The position numbers and the translations under genes are program-made. The notes beneath the pieces were generated by a model. It was not told where the DNA came from and made no database searches. It saw only the letters and a list, made by a program, of their open reading frames with translations. Below are positions 35,148 to 51,057 of a stretch of DNA of 64,000 bases, one piece after another. Positions within the stretch are counted from its first letter, which is position 1, and each line of letters starts with the position of its first letter. Source of the stretch: Globodera rostochiensis (Eukaryota; Nematoda; Chromadorea; Rhabditida; Heteroderidae); assembly GCA_018350325.1 (NCBI GenBank), contig JAEVLN010000004.1, positions 2,108,001-2,172,000 of the forward strand. The letters run 5' to 3'.

Positions 35148-36110
35148 ATGGTTAGTAGGTTGAGGCAAATATGCACCAAAATTGACACCGCTAAATTTAT
35201 TATTAAAAATTCTTCGACAAAAATGGCAACGGATTGTGTGGAAGAAGTTCAAATTGAACCAAAAGGTTTGCTCGGCTTGCTTGGCGTCCCGCCCGGCGCG
35301 CGTGCCGTTGTTGTGTTCGCGCACGGCAGTGGAAGTGGGCGTCTGAGCCCGCGCAACACACACGTGGCGGCCGAATTTCGTCGCGCTGGGCTTGGCACTT
35401 TTCTGTTGGATTTGTTGACGCCGCAGGAGGAGTTGGACCGACACAATGTTTTCGACATTCCTTTGTTGGCCAAGCGGCTTAAACTCGCTTCTGAATGGCT
35501 GCGCTCGCGCCCACGAACCGCAACACTCGTCCAAGGTTACTTCGGCGCGAGGTGTGAAGAATTTGATGGCACAACAAATTGAATTTTTTTTTTGGACAGA
35601 ATGAAATAATGAAAAAAGTCCGAAAATTTGTTCTAAAACGTCCACATTTATGAACAGCACGGGCGCGGCTGCCGCGTTGATGGCAACCGCCGCGCTTACG
35701 GACACTTCGGCGCCCATCGGTGCGGTTGTGTCGCGTGGGGGCCGTCCCGACTTGGCGATGAACGTGTTGGACCGCGTGCGTGCGCCTACACAGCTGTTGG
35801 TGGGCGGCTTGGACGGCCCCGTGATTGGCATGAACGAATGCGCGTTTGACGCTCTCGTCAACTGCACGCAAAAGGAATTACAAATTGTGCCGGGAGCGAG
35901 TAATTCATTACATTTGTACCCCCCAAAAATGTTGAGAAATTGTCTCTAATCGATTTTTTAGCTCATCTTTTCGAGGAGCCGGGCACGTTGGATGAGGTGG
36001 TACGACACGCAAAGTTAGGAAATGAAATTTGGCTAGTTTTTATGATTTATTTGCAGAGAATGGTTCCTGAAGCATTTGCACAGTTAAATAATAAAGAGAC
36101 AGAAGCATAG
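35148..36110 (+). CDS. Bacterial-type alpha/beta hydrolase (dienelactone-hydrolase-like), candidate transferred gene
   Basis: Small serine hydrolase. Exons 35148-35551, 35658-35899, 35962 to about 35999, and about 36057-36110, phase-consistent. Motifs: ARAVVVFAHGSGSGRLSPRN (oxyanion strand and a loop typical of a bacterial family), GLGTFLLDLLTPQEE, NVFDIPLLAKRL, the nucleophile elbow GYFGASTGAAAAL, AVVSRGGRPDLA, TQLLVGGLDGPVIGMNECAF with the acid, and the His motif IVPGATHLFEEPGTLDEV. Bacterial relatives, sometimes fused to phosphoribosyltransferases, carry nearly the same strings. Here the nucleophile Ser codon and the Thr before the His are split by introns, so the copy is nuclear. Starts at 35148 or 35223 are possible; the first would add a basic leader. 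The last putative intron (57 bases, no stop) could be retained in frame. Natural substrate unknown. Confidence 0.8.
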
Positions 36111-36865
36111 AAATTTTCATTTTCAAATTGAAGTTCGCGCCCAATGGGATCTCAAATATTTGGACAGATACTTTAATATATATCGCTCATTATTTGTCAA
36201 ACTTTTTCTACCTTCAAAAAGCCTAATATCGTTGAGCTAAATAAATATTTGGTTTGTGCTTCGCGTTTTTTAGAGAATTTTGATTAAAATGCGTGAAAAT
36301 CCGCCGACATCATTTTTGAAATTAGTTTTTTCATTACTTTCGTGTCAAAACATCAGAAGTTAATTTTTTGAAATTTCAGCAACCCAAATACACCCCTAAG
36401 AATCGACTTTTGGACCCCCCCCCCCCCCGAAAAAGATTCCTGGCTCAGCCCTTTGGGCTAACGACGTTTCCTTTTTTACGCGTTGTGTAGAAGGAATTAA
36501 TTACCGCCTGTTTTTGGCATGGACAGTCCAATTTACGCGATTGAAATTGAAATGATGATGATAAGATTTGCTTTGATTGTTTGATAGCTTGTGGGGACAT
36601 TGGGGCCAATTCTGACTTCCACAGGCATTTGTATCCTTACAAGAAAGACCAGCCACGATGGGGCACGGGGGTGGGGTAAAGAAAGCTTAATTTCTTTTCC
36701 ATTTCTCCAGAAATTAAATTCTGTGGACTTTTTTCGGACGGACAGATGGAGGAAAAATGGTTTATTTGAGGAAATTCAATATTTTGTGGAAACTTTTTCA
36801 AAAAACGCCCAAGTTTGCACAAGAATCATTCAATCTTTTATTGATCCGTCCATACCAGTCATAAT
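36111..36865. other. Spacer 3' of the hydrolase gene
   Basis: AT-rich. At 36405-36480 a C run followed by GAAAAAGATTCCTGGCTCAG is the reverse complement of the poly-G-associated repeat at 6850-6900. No gene recognised. Confidence 0.5.
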
Positions 36866-36970
36866 ACACAATTGTAGACAGACAATGATCACAAATATTG
36901 ACACAATTGTAGACAGACAATGGTCACAAAGATCAATACAATTGTAGACAGACAATGGTCACAAATATCG
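36866..36970. repeat. 35-base tandem repeat, three copies
   Basis: Three units with the core ACAATTGTAGACAGACAATG start at 36866, 36901 and 36936 and differ by a few bases. They lie just beyond the 3' end of the Lys/His-repeat gene (stop at 37083) and may be in its 3' UTR. Confidence 0.85.
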
Positions 36971-37082
36971 CGAAAACGGTGAAATACATACATTAGAGTT
37001 ACAATCACGATTGAATGGAGATTACACGACTATAGAGGATCGAAAGTATGCGTTGTTGTCATCCATGCGCATCAGAGGTCGA

Positions 37083-37706
37083 TCATTCATCAGTTGCGTC
37101 GCCCGCCTCACTGGTCTCGCCTGTAGTTTCCGCGACTGGTTCTGCGCCTCCCTTCTTCTTGTGTGAACGATGACCGCCTCGGCTCTTCTCCCCGTCTTTT
37201 TTGTGCGAACGACCGCTGCCGCCACTCTTCTCACCGTCCTTGGCTCGATCTTTGTGCTTCTTCTTCTCTCCTTTTTCGCCGCCAGTCGATGCTTCACCGT
37301 GCTTGTGCTTCTTCTTCTCCCCGCCGCCAGTTGACGCTTCGCCGTGCTTGTGCTTCTTCTTCTCCCCGCCGCCAGTTGACGCTTCGCCGTGCTTGTGCTT
37401 CTTCTTCTCCCCTTTTTCGCCGCCAGTGTGCTTCTTCTTCTCCGCTTTGTTGCCGCCATCCGTAGCTTCGTGGGCGTCGCCATCAGCCGTCGTTTCGTCC
37501 TCTGTGTTGTCGCCAGCCGTCGTTTCGTCTTCCTTGGGTTTGTCTTCTTTTTCAGCGTCGCCCGTCGGTTTGCTTCCGCCCAGGTATGTCGCTCCGCAGT
37601 ACTGAAAAAACAGAAGATTTTAATGAAGAAAAGTCGTAACCAAAAAAAGACTTACAACTCCAGCGCCAAACCCTACAGCAAGGCCAATGCCGAGAGGTGC
37701 GGTCAT
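37083..37706 (-). CDS. Lys/His-rich repeat protein with glycine-rich N-terminal membrane segment, unknown
   Basis: Two minus-strand exons, 37706-37656 and 37601-37083 (donor GTAAGT, acceptor TTTTTTCAG, phase 0), encode 189 residues. The N-terminus MTAPLGIGLAVGFGAGVYCG is small-residue rich and hydrophobic, like a glycine-zipper membrane helix or uncleaved signal. Then comes an acidic segment (KEDKPKEDETTAGDNTEDE), a basic repeat block with three copies of KKKHKHGEASTGG(G)E plus a degenerate copy, and KDGEK/SHKK repeats. An acidic tail ends SEAGDATDE. The same codons recur in each 45-base unit, so the array is recent. No family was recognised. The strong splice sites and the TATA box at 37816-37809 support a real gene. 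Secretion or membrane anchoring is inference. Confidence 0.72.
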
Positions 37707-37808
37707 TGTGTTGTTCGCTTGCTGCACAAAAGTTGAGAGTTGCCAATCGCTGTCGTCGGTCGAATTGATGAGAAGTGAGAATGAGTACGGAATGTTAAAA
37801 TGAGTCCC

Positions 37809-37816
37809 TATTTATA
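37809..37816 (-). promoter_or_regulatory. TATA box of the Lys/His-repeat gene
   Basis: TATAAATA on the minus strand inside GGTGTATAAATAGGGA, 103 bases upstream of the ATG at 37706. With transcription starting about 30 bases downstream, the 5' UTR would be about 70 bases. Confidence 0.6.
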
Positions 37817-37896
37817 CACCTTGCACAAAACATTGGCGAATTATTTTCTTCGAATTTTCAAACTTTCTACGGTTGAATTGAATGTACATACCTACA

Positions 37897-37904
37897 TATA
37901 AAAA
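37897..37904 (+). promoter_or_regulatory. TATA box of the REEP gene
   Basis: TATAAAAA on the plus strand, 90 bases upstream of the ATG at 37994. Together with the opposite TATA box 80 bases away it marks a compact bidirectional promoter. Confidence 0.55.
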
Positions 37905-37993
37905 GCGATGGATTTTCTTCAGTTTTCACCTTATTCCAGCACTTCATAAATCATTCAACGTCACGCAAAGGCACAAGGCAAGCGACAACAAAG

Positions 37994-38687
37994 ATGTCTG
38001 ACGAATCGGCCTCATCTCGTGGAGGAGGAGTGCGTCTTCAGCCGCGCCAGGTGCCGGTCAACAGCTTCGAGGATGTGCGTCCGGTTCTGCAGCAGACACT
38101 CAGGCAATTGGAGCAACCGTTCATCAGAAAACTGGAAGAGATGTCCGGAATGGATCGCGAGAAGGTAGGGCAAGCTTTTGGCATTTTCTTTCAGACTTTT
38201 TTTTTTTTTGTCTTTTCAGCACTTCTACATCGTCTGCGCAGCCGTGGCGTTCTTCCTGATGTTCGGCCCGGGCAATGCTTTTCTCTGCACTCTGATCGGT
38301 TGGTAGTGTTTGGAAGAGTGCATATTTTTGACAACATTTCCATTTTAAGGTGTTGCCTATCCAGCATATCAGAGCGTGTTGGCCGTCCGTTCCCAGACCA
38401 AAAGTGAGTTTCGTGATTAATCGCTGTCGGGATTATTTAAATTTTTCGAAATTTCAGCGGATGATACTCAATGGCTGGTCTATTGGTGCTCGTTCGCCAT
38501 GTTTACCCAGCTCGACTTCCTCTTCGCCCCCCTCGGCTATGTGCTTCCGCTGTACACGGTGCTCAAGACGATTTTGCTGCTGTACCTGGCGCTTCCTCAG
38601 ACGTACGGGGCTCACAACGTCTACGTGAAGTATGGCGAGCCGCTGGCGACTTGGGTGGAGAAGAGCATTGTCAAAAAGACGAACTGA
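37994..38687 (+). CDS. yop-1: REEP5/6-YOP1 family ER-shaping protein
   Basis: Reticulon-like TB2/DP1/HVA22 family protein that bends ER membrane. Exons 37994-38164, 38220-38298, 38350-38403 and 38458-38687, phase-consistent, encode 177 residues. The cytosolic N-terminus includes LRQLEQPFIRKLEEMSG. The paired hydrophobic hairpins contain VCAAVAFFLMFGPG, LIGVAYPAYQSV, DDTQWLVYWCSFAMFTQLD and LFAPLGYVLPLYTVLKTILL. The signature YPAYxSxxA...D..QWL.YW is clear. The C-terminal amphipathic region is NVYVKYGEPLATWVEKSI. The start ATG is the first in frame and lies 90 bases from a TATA box. Confidence 0.93.
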
Positions 38688-39169
38688 TCAGTTTGCGCTG
38701 TCGGCGGAGAAAGATGGATGTCCCGTAGATCATAATTGTCTCGATAATGTGTAATAGTGATATTGTTGTATCTATTCGTTGTTCCCGACCCGAACATTGG
38801 TAATTGCTTTGTGCTTCTTTTGTATGTATTTGTCATCAATCCGCCTATTTGGTGTAAATAAAATTGTTGCGTGTTAATTGTGTATATTTTTTCTGATTAG
38901 TTTGCTTGGCGGGGTAGTCGGTGCTGCTGATAGGGCCGTCAAAAAAATATTAGAGCTTAAAATGGGTGCTTGACATTAAATGCTTTCATTCCATTTCACC
39001 CAATCTCAGATTACTCTTGAGTTTATTAGGCTTTCAGAATTTTTTGAGTTGAAAATCTGTCGCAAATTCGTTATTTCCAAATTTAGTGCAACGAATCGAT
39101 AGGGAGCGAGCGCCAATATTTTCTTTCAAGTACTAAAATCACAAAAAAATTAACAAAAAAGCTTTTCTG
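38688..39169. other. Spacer between REEP and VPS16
   Basis: Contains the REEP 3' UTR, with an AATAAAATTG polyadenylation-like signal at about 38857. The 482-base gap to the same-strand VPS16 gene has no other recognised feature. Confidence 0.5.
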
Positions 39170-42100
39170 ATGTCTGATTGGACTCATGTCGGCGACTCGC
39201 TGGGCATTCAGTGAGTTTAACCAAATTTTAAAGTAATTTTAGCATATTTAATCAGCTCATTTAAGCAATTTGTGCCTTTACGATAAGCTGAACTTGCCAT
39301 TGCGTGAAAATTCACTTTTTGCGTGTTGCCAATACGGCGGGCCGTTGGGTTGGAATGGATTTATTCGATAAAGAAAAAAACACATTTCATTTTGCTCATT
39401 GTCAGCCATTGGATTGGCTTACACAACGCCCAATTCGTGGGCAATTGGAATTTACATGCAAAATGGAGCCCAAATTGCTTCGATCGAGGCCAGCGGTGTC
39501 TACCGACTTTTCTGGTCGAAATGTCAAAAGGTGTCCGACCAATTGTCTTTTTTTCTAAATTCATTTTGCTTTTAGTTGATTATTGTGAGCTCCAACGGCA
39601 GAGTGCTCGTTTACAATGCGTTGGGAGTCCATTTGGTCGCTTTCAACATGGGCGATGTTTGATTTTTTTAAACTTTTTGCATAGGTTTAGTAACGTAATT
39701 TTTTAAGGAAACATTGGCGGTTGGGTTGGCGGAGGCAGCGGCATTTTGTTATGTCAATGAGACCGGGTTGGCTGTGATCAGTGAGGCCAAACACATTTTT
39801 GCTGTCAATTCAGTGAACAGTCGAGTGCTTTGGCGTATTCAAAATCATCAAAGTGCGTCTTTTTGTTTCCTTTTTAATGAAAAAAGAGTCGGACGTAAAG
39901 TTCTCTCCTTTAGGAGAGTCCATCCAATCGCTCAGTTGCTGGACCGTTCTGACAAGCGCCGTGAAGCCGACGCGAGTGTTACTCTGTCACAAGAACAAAT
40001 TTCAGTTGGGCGTTCAGGAAGCGTCAATCCATCCATGCGTATGTCAAAATGCGCATAATTAATGTTTTTAAAATGTTTTTCACAGAACTTTGTTTGGGCT
40101 CGGCGAGACGGCTCCTACCTCCGCATGGAGCCGGACGCGAAGCACAGCCAACTCGCCCTTCTTCACGACACGTTTGTCCTCCAAATTGTCGACTGTGCTG
40201 ACCTCGAGGTTGAGTTGCGCAACGTTCGGCTTGACCACGGCGCAGATGTTGTTGTTGGTCCACTGGCGTGGTTTGTGTGATTTTTGTATCGAAATGGAAC
40301 ATCGGACGTTAAATGGACTTTTTTTCTCCCCCGAAGGTGCGGCGCCAATGCCGTTTGCCTGAAGAGCGGCGGTGATGGCACAAACGAATTGGCTCTTTAT
40401 GCGCTCGCAAATGATGAGGCTAAGGAAAATGTTGCGAATGCAATTGGTGCCAACGAAGCTGTTGCTGCCCCGAATTTCACGTAATTTTTGAACTGAAATA
40501 TATTGAAACAGCCAAAAGGCTTTTAAAAGAGTAGAGACCAAGGCGAAATTTGCAAGAATTTATGCGGTTAGTTAATGTCGGTCTTTAGATCAAGTTTTTT
40601 GCATTTTTATTTTTTAAATTTAGATTTTCATTTCCCGCCGCTCGGAATTCGCCAGTTTTTCTCTCATCGGCAGAGTTCGATTGTGTGCGCGTATTTTCTC
40701 GCTTCTCCGCCCACCTTTTGCTGCCCGTGTCCGCTTCCACCAACGCCGTGCTGGGGCTGACGAGCAACGAGCCCGGCTCATTGCTATTCGATGCCGAGCG
40801 AAAAATGGAGCAGAAATCGCACCAGGCCTACGAGTAAAAAAAAACTTCCGGGGATTGTTGACTGGAAATAAAAAATAGAAAATTGCTTGTTACATTAATT
40901 ACTAACTCCCACCAAAACGGCTCACAATTGAACGTCTTGAAAAACCGATATTTAATTGAAAAAAGGGACCTATATTCCATTTCTGTTTAGGTATGTTCGT
41001 TCAATTAGCGCTCAGCAAATGCCGGAAGCCGTTGACCAATGTTTGGAGGCGGCGGCTGATCATTTCGATCCGAAAGTACAAAAACAGCTTCTACGGGTGT
41101 GATTTTGTCGGACAATTAAAAAAATTTTTTTTTTGTTTTAATTCGTTAAATTATGTCTATTTTTAATTTAGGCCGCTTCGATTGGCATCCGTCGCTGTGA
41201 TCGTCCCTATGATCCGGACCGCTTTGTGCACATTTGCCGCGTTCTCCGTGTACTGAACGCTTTGCGACCAATGGGCATCCCGTTAACCCACCAGCAACTC
41301 AACGAACTTTCCCTCCCGTCAGGTCACGCAAGGGAAAGGTTGTACGGAAAAAATTAAACGAAAAAGACATTAAGGCTTAATTTTTCATCTCTCTTTTTTT
41401 TTGTTGCTTATATTGACAAGAGCCCTCCCTCATTCTCATAGAAAACTTAAAGCACTAATTTTTAAAAATTTCATTAAAAATTAAATTTTTCAGTCATTGA
41501 TCGTCTCGCCTCGCTCAACCACTGGCCGTTGTCCATCAAACTGTGCAATTTTCTCAATTTGCCGCCCAAAAATGGCGTTTTCAAAGTGCTCGGCCACTGG
41601 TGTTTGGCCATGATGGAACGGTATAAGGAACGGCAAAGGAATTTGGCCATGGCGGCGGAGGAGCGGCACGCCCAGACGGAGGAGGGGTTGGCACAACGAA
41701 TGGTGGCCAAATTGGCCGAGTATCCGACGATCAGCTATGCAGGTAGTTGTGATGTTCATTGGTATTGGGAGTGTTGAAGCGGCGTTCATTAAGACATTGC
41801 CGAGATGGCCTCCCGTCAGGATTTGCCCACTTTGGCCAGCATTTTGCTTGAGCTGGAGCCGGACACAACGCGTCAAGTGACGGTGATGTTGAAGCTGAAA
41901 CAGTTGGACAAAGCGTTGCACAAAGCCGCGCACAGTCAGAGGCCCGATTTGCGTCAGTTTTCTTAACATTGGGCAGCACATGTTTTTGAAGCAGTTTTTC
42001 CTTTGTTCCAGTGCTTTTGGTGATTCGGCACTTGCGGAACACACTGACGAGCCGCGACATGGAACTGTTACTGAGAAAAGTGCCACAAGCGTTGAGCATT

Positions 42101-43256
42101 TACCAGGTGCTTCGCACTAAATTCCGTAAATTGTCCTCAAATTAGATCAACGAACGTTCTCATAGTCAGTTCATTAAGACAGAAAAGAAAATACAGTCTA
42201 ATTGTTGCTTTTCCCTGTGTTAAAATGGTTGTTTTACAGAGCGAAATCCGTGACGAGGCGCCCGAACGACTGTTGGCACTTTACGAACAAAACGACGACT
42301 TTGTGCGGCAGGCAATTTTCCACTTGGGCAGAGCGGAACAGAACCAAGCGGAAGACTTTTTTGACTCGTCCAAAGTTGTTGAACAGTTGGGAAGGGCCGA
42401 AAAGGCACTTCGGCAGATGCGGGAGCCGACCAATGCACAGTTGGTGGCCGAAAGTGCGCAGTTGATTGTGGACAACACAAAACGGGAGGAAAAGGTACGC
42501 GAAATTTTCAAGTTTTATTGTTTTTGGGACGGATTTGTTTGTTGTTGTTTATTCTATTTAGACTGTTTTTTTAGCACAATACGCCGATGGTCCATTTGAC
42601 TGTTCGGGAATCATTTCTGTGGGCAGCGGCACGGGAGGAAATGGCACTGATGGAGCAACTGCGCAAGCAGCATCGACTGAACGACAAACAGTGGGGGACT
42701 TACAATAAAAAGACTGCACCCAAAAAGGACTAGAAGAATTGTAACATGTGCAGGGTCTTCCTATGGACTGCCGAGGGCTTTGCACGCGGTGGCAAATGGC
42801 AACAGTTCGAGCAGTACGTGAAGTCGAAGAAGAGCCCGTTGGGCTACTTGGTGATTGTTTTTATGCTTTTTTGGTCTAAAAAGGAGGGGTTTATATTGCC
42901 TATCATAGCCCGTCATTCGGTTGTGTGCCTCGCATGGTAACAAAAATTTGGCGTTTCGTCTCATGGACCGGGTCAATGTGTATGAGGAGCAAGTGCAGGC
43001 GTACCTCATCCTCGGGGTCCGTTTGAATAAAATGTTAATGACGCATTGCATCAATTACACAGCTTCCGGCCGTTAAATGTGTCAACCTTTTCCCCAATTT
43101 TGCTATTGCAGGGAAGTGAAAAAGGCGGCGACTTTGGCTGCCGAGAAGGAAGACGTGCAAATGTTGCAAAACATCAAATGCCGCTTCCCGCCATCGTCCG
43201 CCAATTGGGATGAAGTGAAAAAAATCATGGACACCCTCTTGAAAAAGGCCACATAA
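39170..43256 (+). CDS. VPS16: VPS16, class C HOPS/CORVET subunit
   Basis: Core subunit of the HOPS and CORVET tethering complexes for endosome-lysosome fusion. About 16 plus-strand exons. The N-terminal half (39170-40840) reads as the Vps16 beta-propeller: YDKLNLPLRENSLFACCQYG, ending with SNEPGSLLFDAERKMEQKSH and AYEYVRSISAQQMPEAVDQC. The C-terminal alpha-solenoid includes VQKQLLRAASIGIRRCDR, VIDRLASLNHWPLSIKLCNF, DIAEMASRQDLPTLASILLE, RAEQNQAEDFF and VKSKKSPLGYL, then LMDRVNVYEEQVQAYLILG and the final KKAATLAAEKEDVQMLQNIK. The order matches human VPS16. The acceptor near 43116 is unsure because the obvious CAG at 43111 breaks the frame and a GAAG four bases later keeps it. Confidence 0.88.
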
Positions 43257-46123
43257 TGTGTGAGAGTTTTAAAACAAAAATATTTCTCGTATTTTTGAAA
43301 ATATGTGCAATTTGTACCTCCCAAAGTTCTCTGGTAAAAGAATAATTTATAGTGTTTACGCGACCTTTCCTCTCTCTCTCTCTTTCCCTCAATTTTTGAT
43401 AGCAATGAACGGCAAAGAAAAACAGTTGTTGTCTTCTGCGTTTGTTTACAGGTCGTCTCTTTACACCATTTCACCGGCCCAAAATTCAAAAGCGTTTAAA
43501 ACCTTAAGTTTAGAATTTTGAAAATTATTTTTTTCTGTTTTGTACGGAAAAAAAGGGTTGGTGCCTAAACGACATTTTTCCCATTCCTGTCCAACGACAA
43601 AAAAAAAACTCCATGGACCCGCCGTGACAGCATTTCGTTTCTCTCACCAAATCCCCCCCCCCCCCCCCTCTCTCTCTCTCCCGCCATTTGTTGGCATTGT
43701 GCACTTTTACCCCTGGGGGGGGGGTGTGTTTTGTTTCACTCAATTGCCCCCATCCATCCGTCAGCTTAACGCATTGCCCCCGTCCATCGATTGGATCACT
43801 TACCCCCCCCCCCCCTCTTCAAATACAAATAGCCAACCTCTGTTGCTGATGCTGTTAGCGTTCCCGTGCGAAACAGCGGAATTTCTTCTCGAGCGGCGAA
43901 GGAAACGAATGTGAAGCCCAAGGGGGGGGGGGGGGGGGGGGGACTCTTCGGGCGTAGGTGAAAGAAACCCCCCTCCCCCCAATGATTTGGGGCCGGCCCG
44001 TCGACGTCTCTCTGCCCACTTGAGGACGGGCACGGCAAATGCTTCGAAACTCCTCTGCCTCCCCGTCGGCAAAACCCATCATCATCTCCCATTGGTGGTT
44101 ATGCGTCAACGGGCTGAGGGGGGGGGGCTTTTGGTTGAGTGGGGGGGGGGGGGGGTGGGGGTGGGGCAAAGGTTTCCTTGCATCCGGTTGAACGGCGCCG
44201 GATGACGAAGATTAGGCTTCAGCCCATCCGCCCCCTTTCTTTAATTCGTCGGGCCGGGCCCCACTTGTCCGCGGACCGCTCTCGAGAGTGAATGAACTGA
44301 TTGATCGTGAAGGCTCAGCAATAAAATCGTTGCCCTCCCCCCAGGGGAAACAAAACCAATCTGATCCTCTCGCGAGAGCAAGCTGAACAAGGCGCAATAA
44401 CATTTGAGAAATGGGAGGAGGGAGGCAAGGGTTGCCGGGGGACAGATGGCTTTGATCCTTCCCCCGTCTTCATCCCCAACTCCGGACGGACGGCTAACAA
44501 ACACACCGAAGACGCCGCCATCCCTTCTCTCTCTGGAAGGTTGGCGCCAACAGCCGCCCCCGTGCAAAAATTCAGCTAGGCCCCAGACAAGCGAATGAAA
44601 GCACATTTTAAATTGGGTTTTTTGCTCTATGTATATTCGCTGATTGCTTTTTGACAAATTCATTGTCTTTTAACGGCGCCACCAAATTTATTGCTTTTTT
44701 TGTACATTTAAAGAAATCAGTGCTCGCCAAACTCTGATCGATTTGGTGGACGGAACCTGTCGCAGCTAGCTGCAGACGGATCTCTTCTCATTTTACAAAC
44801 TTTGGTTATGGACCAAAGCTCATTGACCCAGAGCCTCCAAACCAACGCGTCACTTCCGTTGGTTTGGCCCCCCCCCCTTTCTGTCGTGCAGCCGTTCCAT
44901 GGGTTTTTTTCATCCCCCCCCCCCCCCTTTAAAGAGTCACTCGACAATCCATTCCCCAACGTTTATTTTCAGAAACCCATTCGTTTTTAAGAGGTCGTTG
45001 TTAAGTACAAAAATACAAGAAACAGACAGAACCCATTCAAAGCCTAGGCCTTACCTTTTTGGCTACCGGTCCGAAGGTCGTAAACGACCGTTTCTCCATT
45101 GGATATAAAGCGATTGGCTTTTTTGTCCCATTAGAAATGTCGGGGAGGGGGGGGGGGTCTCTGGAGATAAAAAATGATTGGTAAAAAACCTGGACCAAAA
45201 TTTCAGTACAAAATGGAAAAAATTCCATTTCCAGTACGGGTCCCGGCTCCGTCCAACCCAACTTAAAAGCATCACAAAGTTTGCTGCTTTCTAACAGTTT
45301 GTACATTGCCCAAAGCACACAGAAAATGAATAAATGGACGTGTCAATTGTCAATTCGCTGCAAATATTTTTTAACGCAACGATTTCCTCAGGCTCAAAGC
45401 CAATTTCATATTCACATGCCCACGTTCACTTCGATTTCTTCGTTTTCGCCTTTCTTCCCCCGAAATTTGCCCTGAATTTTGGGTTTTCATTTCGTTTCGT
45501 TTCGTTTCGTTGCTTATCATCACATTTCGTTTTCCTGGAATTTATTGGTACGCATTTTCTGATATGAATTCTATTCCGAATGCATGGACAGGGACATTTG
45601 ATTGAAGCAGAGCAAGCAAATCATATAAATCAAATCCAAAAAGTTCCGACGTAATAAACGAACCAATTTTTCCCTTTTTATTACGTCACATCATTTGTCT
45701 GTCTTCAGTTCAGTTCATTTCATTTCATTCATGATATATATAATGGCAACCTTTTTTTCCCCATCAGTTAAAGAATTTCCTCCTATTTTTTGTGTTTCCA
45801 ATATCGCAAATCGATCATTTTTGGCCCTCGATTGACATGGTTTTAACTTGATAGTTTTAAAAACGGTGGGGTCTGGCCATAAAAGCTCAAAGCTTTAACT
45901 TAAAATGTTAGCTTCAACTTGTTTAAGGTTGAAGCAACTTATTGCCCCGATCTTGATTGGTGATGAGTTGAGATGGAAAGACCCGTTTGTCTATAGAATT
46001 AGCCGATGTGATTAACTTGACCAAGAAGTCCATTTTAATCATTACATTTTGTCATTTATTCGGGCCATCCGTCCACTCTCTTCCATTTTTAGGTTGTATT
46101 TTTTCGCACAGACAGCGCGCGAG
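43257..46123. other. 2.9 kb spacer upstream of SERCA, rich in G/C homopolymers
   Basis: No gene is supported here. Between 43650 and 45160 there are at least nine runs of 8 or more G or C, including C at 43653-43668 followed by (TC)n, G at 43715-43724, C at 43803-43817, 21 G at 43922-43942, and G at 44118-44127 and 44141-44155. More C runs lie near 44869 and 44917, and a G run near 45146. Short CTCTCGAGAG and CTCGCGAGAG palindromes lie near 44280 and 44370. The part nearer SERCA is AT-rich with ATATATATAA at about 45734. It should contain the SERCA promoter. Confidence 0.6.
45490..45509. repeat. (TTTCG)4 microsatellite
   Basis: Four uninterrupted TTTCG units, with looser TTTCA/TTCGT repetition on both sides and again near 45705-45728. 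Confidence 0.8.
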
Positions 46124-50895
<4,772 letters not shown>

Positions 50896-51057
50896 TGTGT
50901 GGAGTAGGGGGGGGGGCTGGAGGTGTTTATGGATTTTGCTACGCATTCCTCCCTTTTTGAATGGGAACCGGTCGATACGAATTGTATATTTTTATTTTAA
51001 AATTGGTCGAGCTGTCGTAAAGTCCATTAACCTCCGGCCCCATCGCTTTGGCGCCAC

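Noticed and set aside
35016..35867. Long minus-strand frame of 283 codons
   Set aside because: Antisense to the GC-rich hydrolase exons, and its translation crosses the hydrolase introns without splice signals. The plus strand carries all catalytic motifs.
37022..37483. Arg-rich minus-strand frame opposite to proline/serine-rich plus frames at the Lys/His-repeat gene
   Set aside because: An out-of-frame reading of the 45-base repeats. The chosen frame starts at an ATG, uses clean splice sites and gives a coherent KKKHKHGEASTGG array.
44241..44663. 140-codon minus-strand frame in the G/C-rich spacer
   Set aside because: Composition follows the G/C homopolymers and palindromes. No start context, splice structure or recognisable motif.
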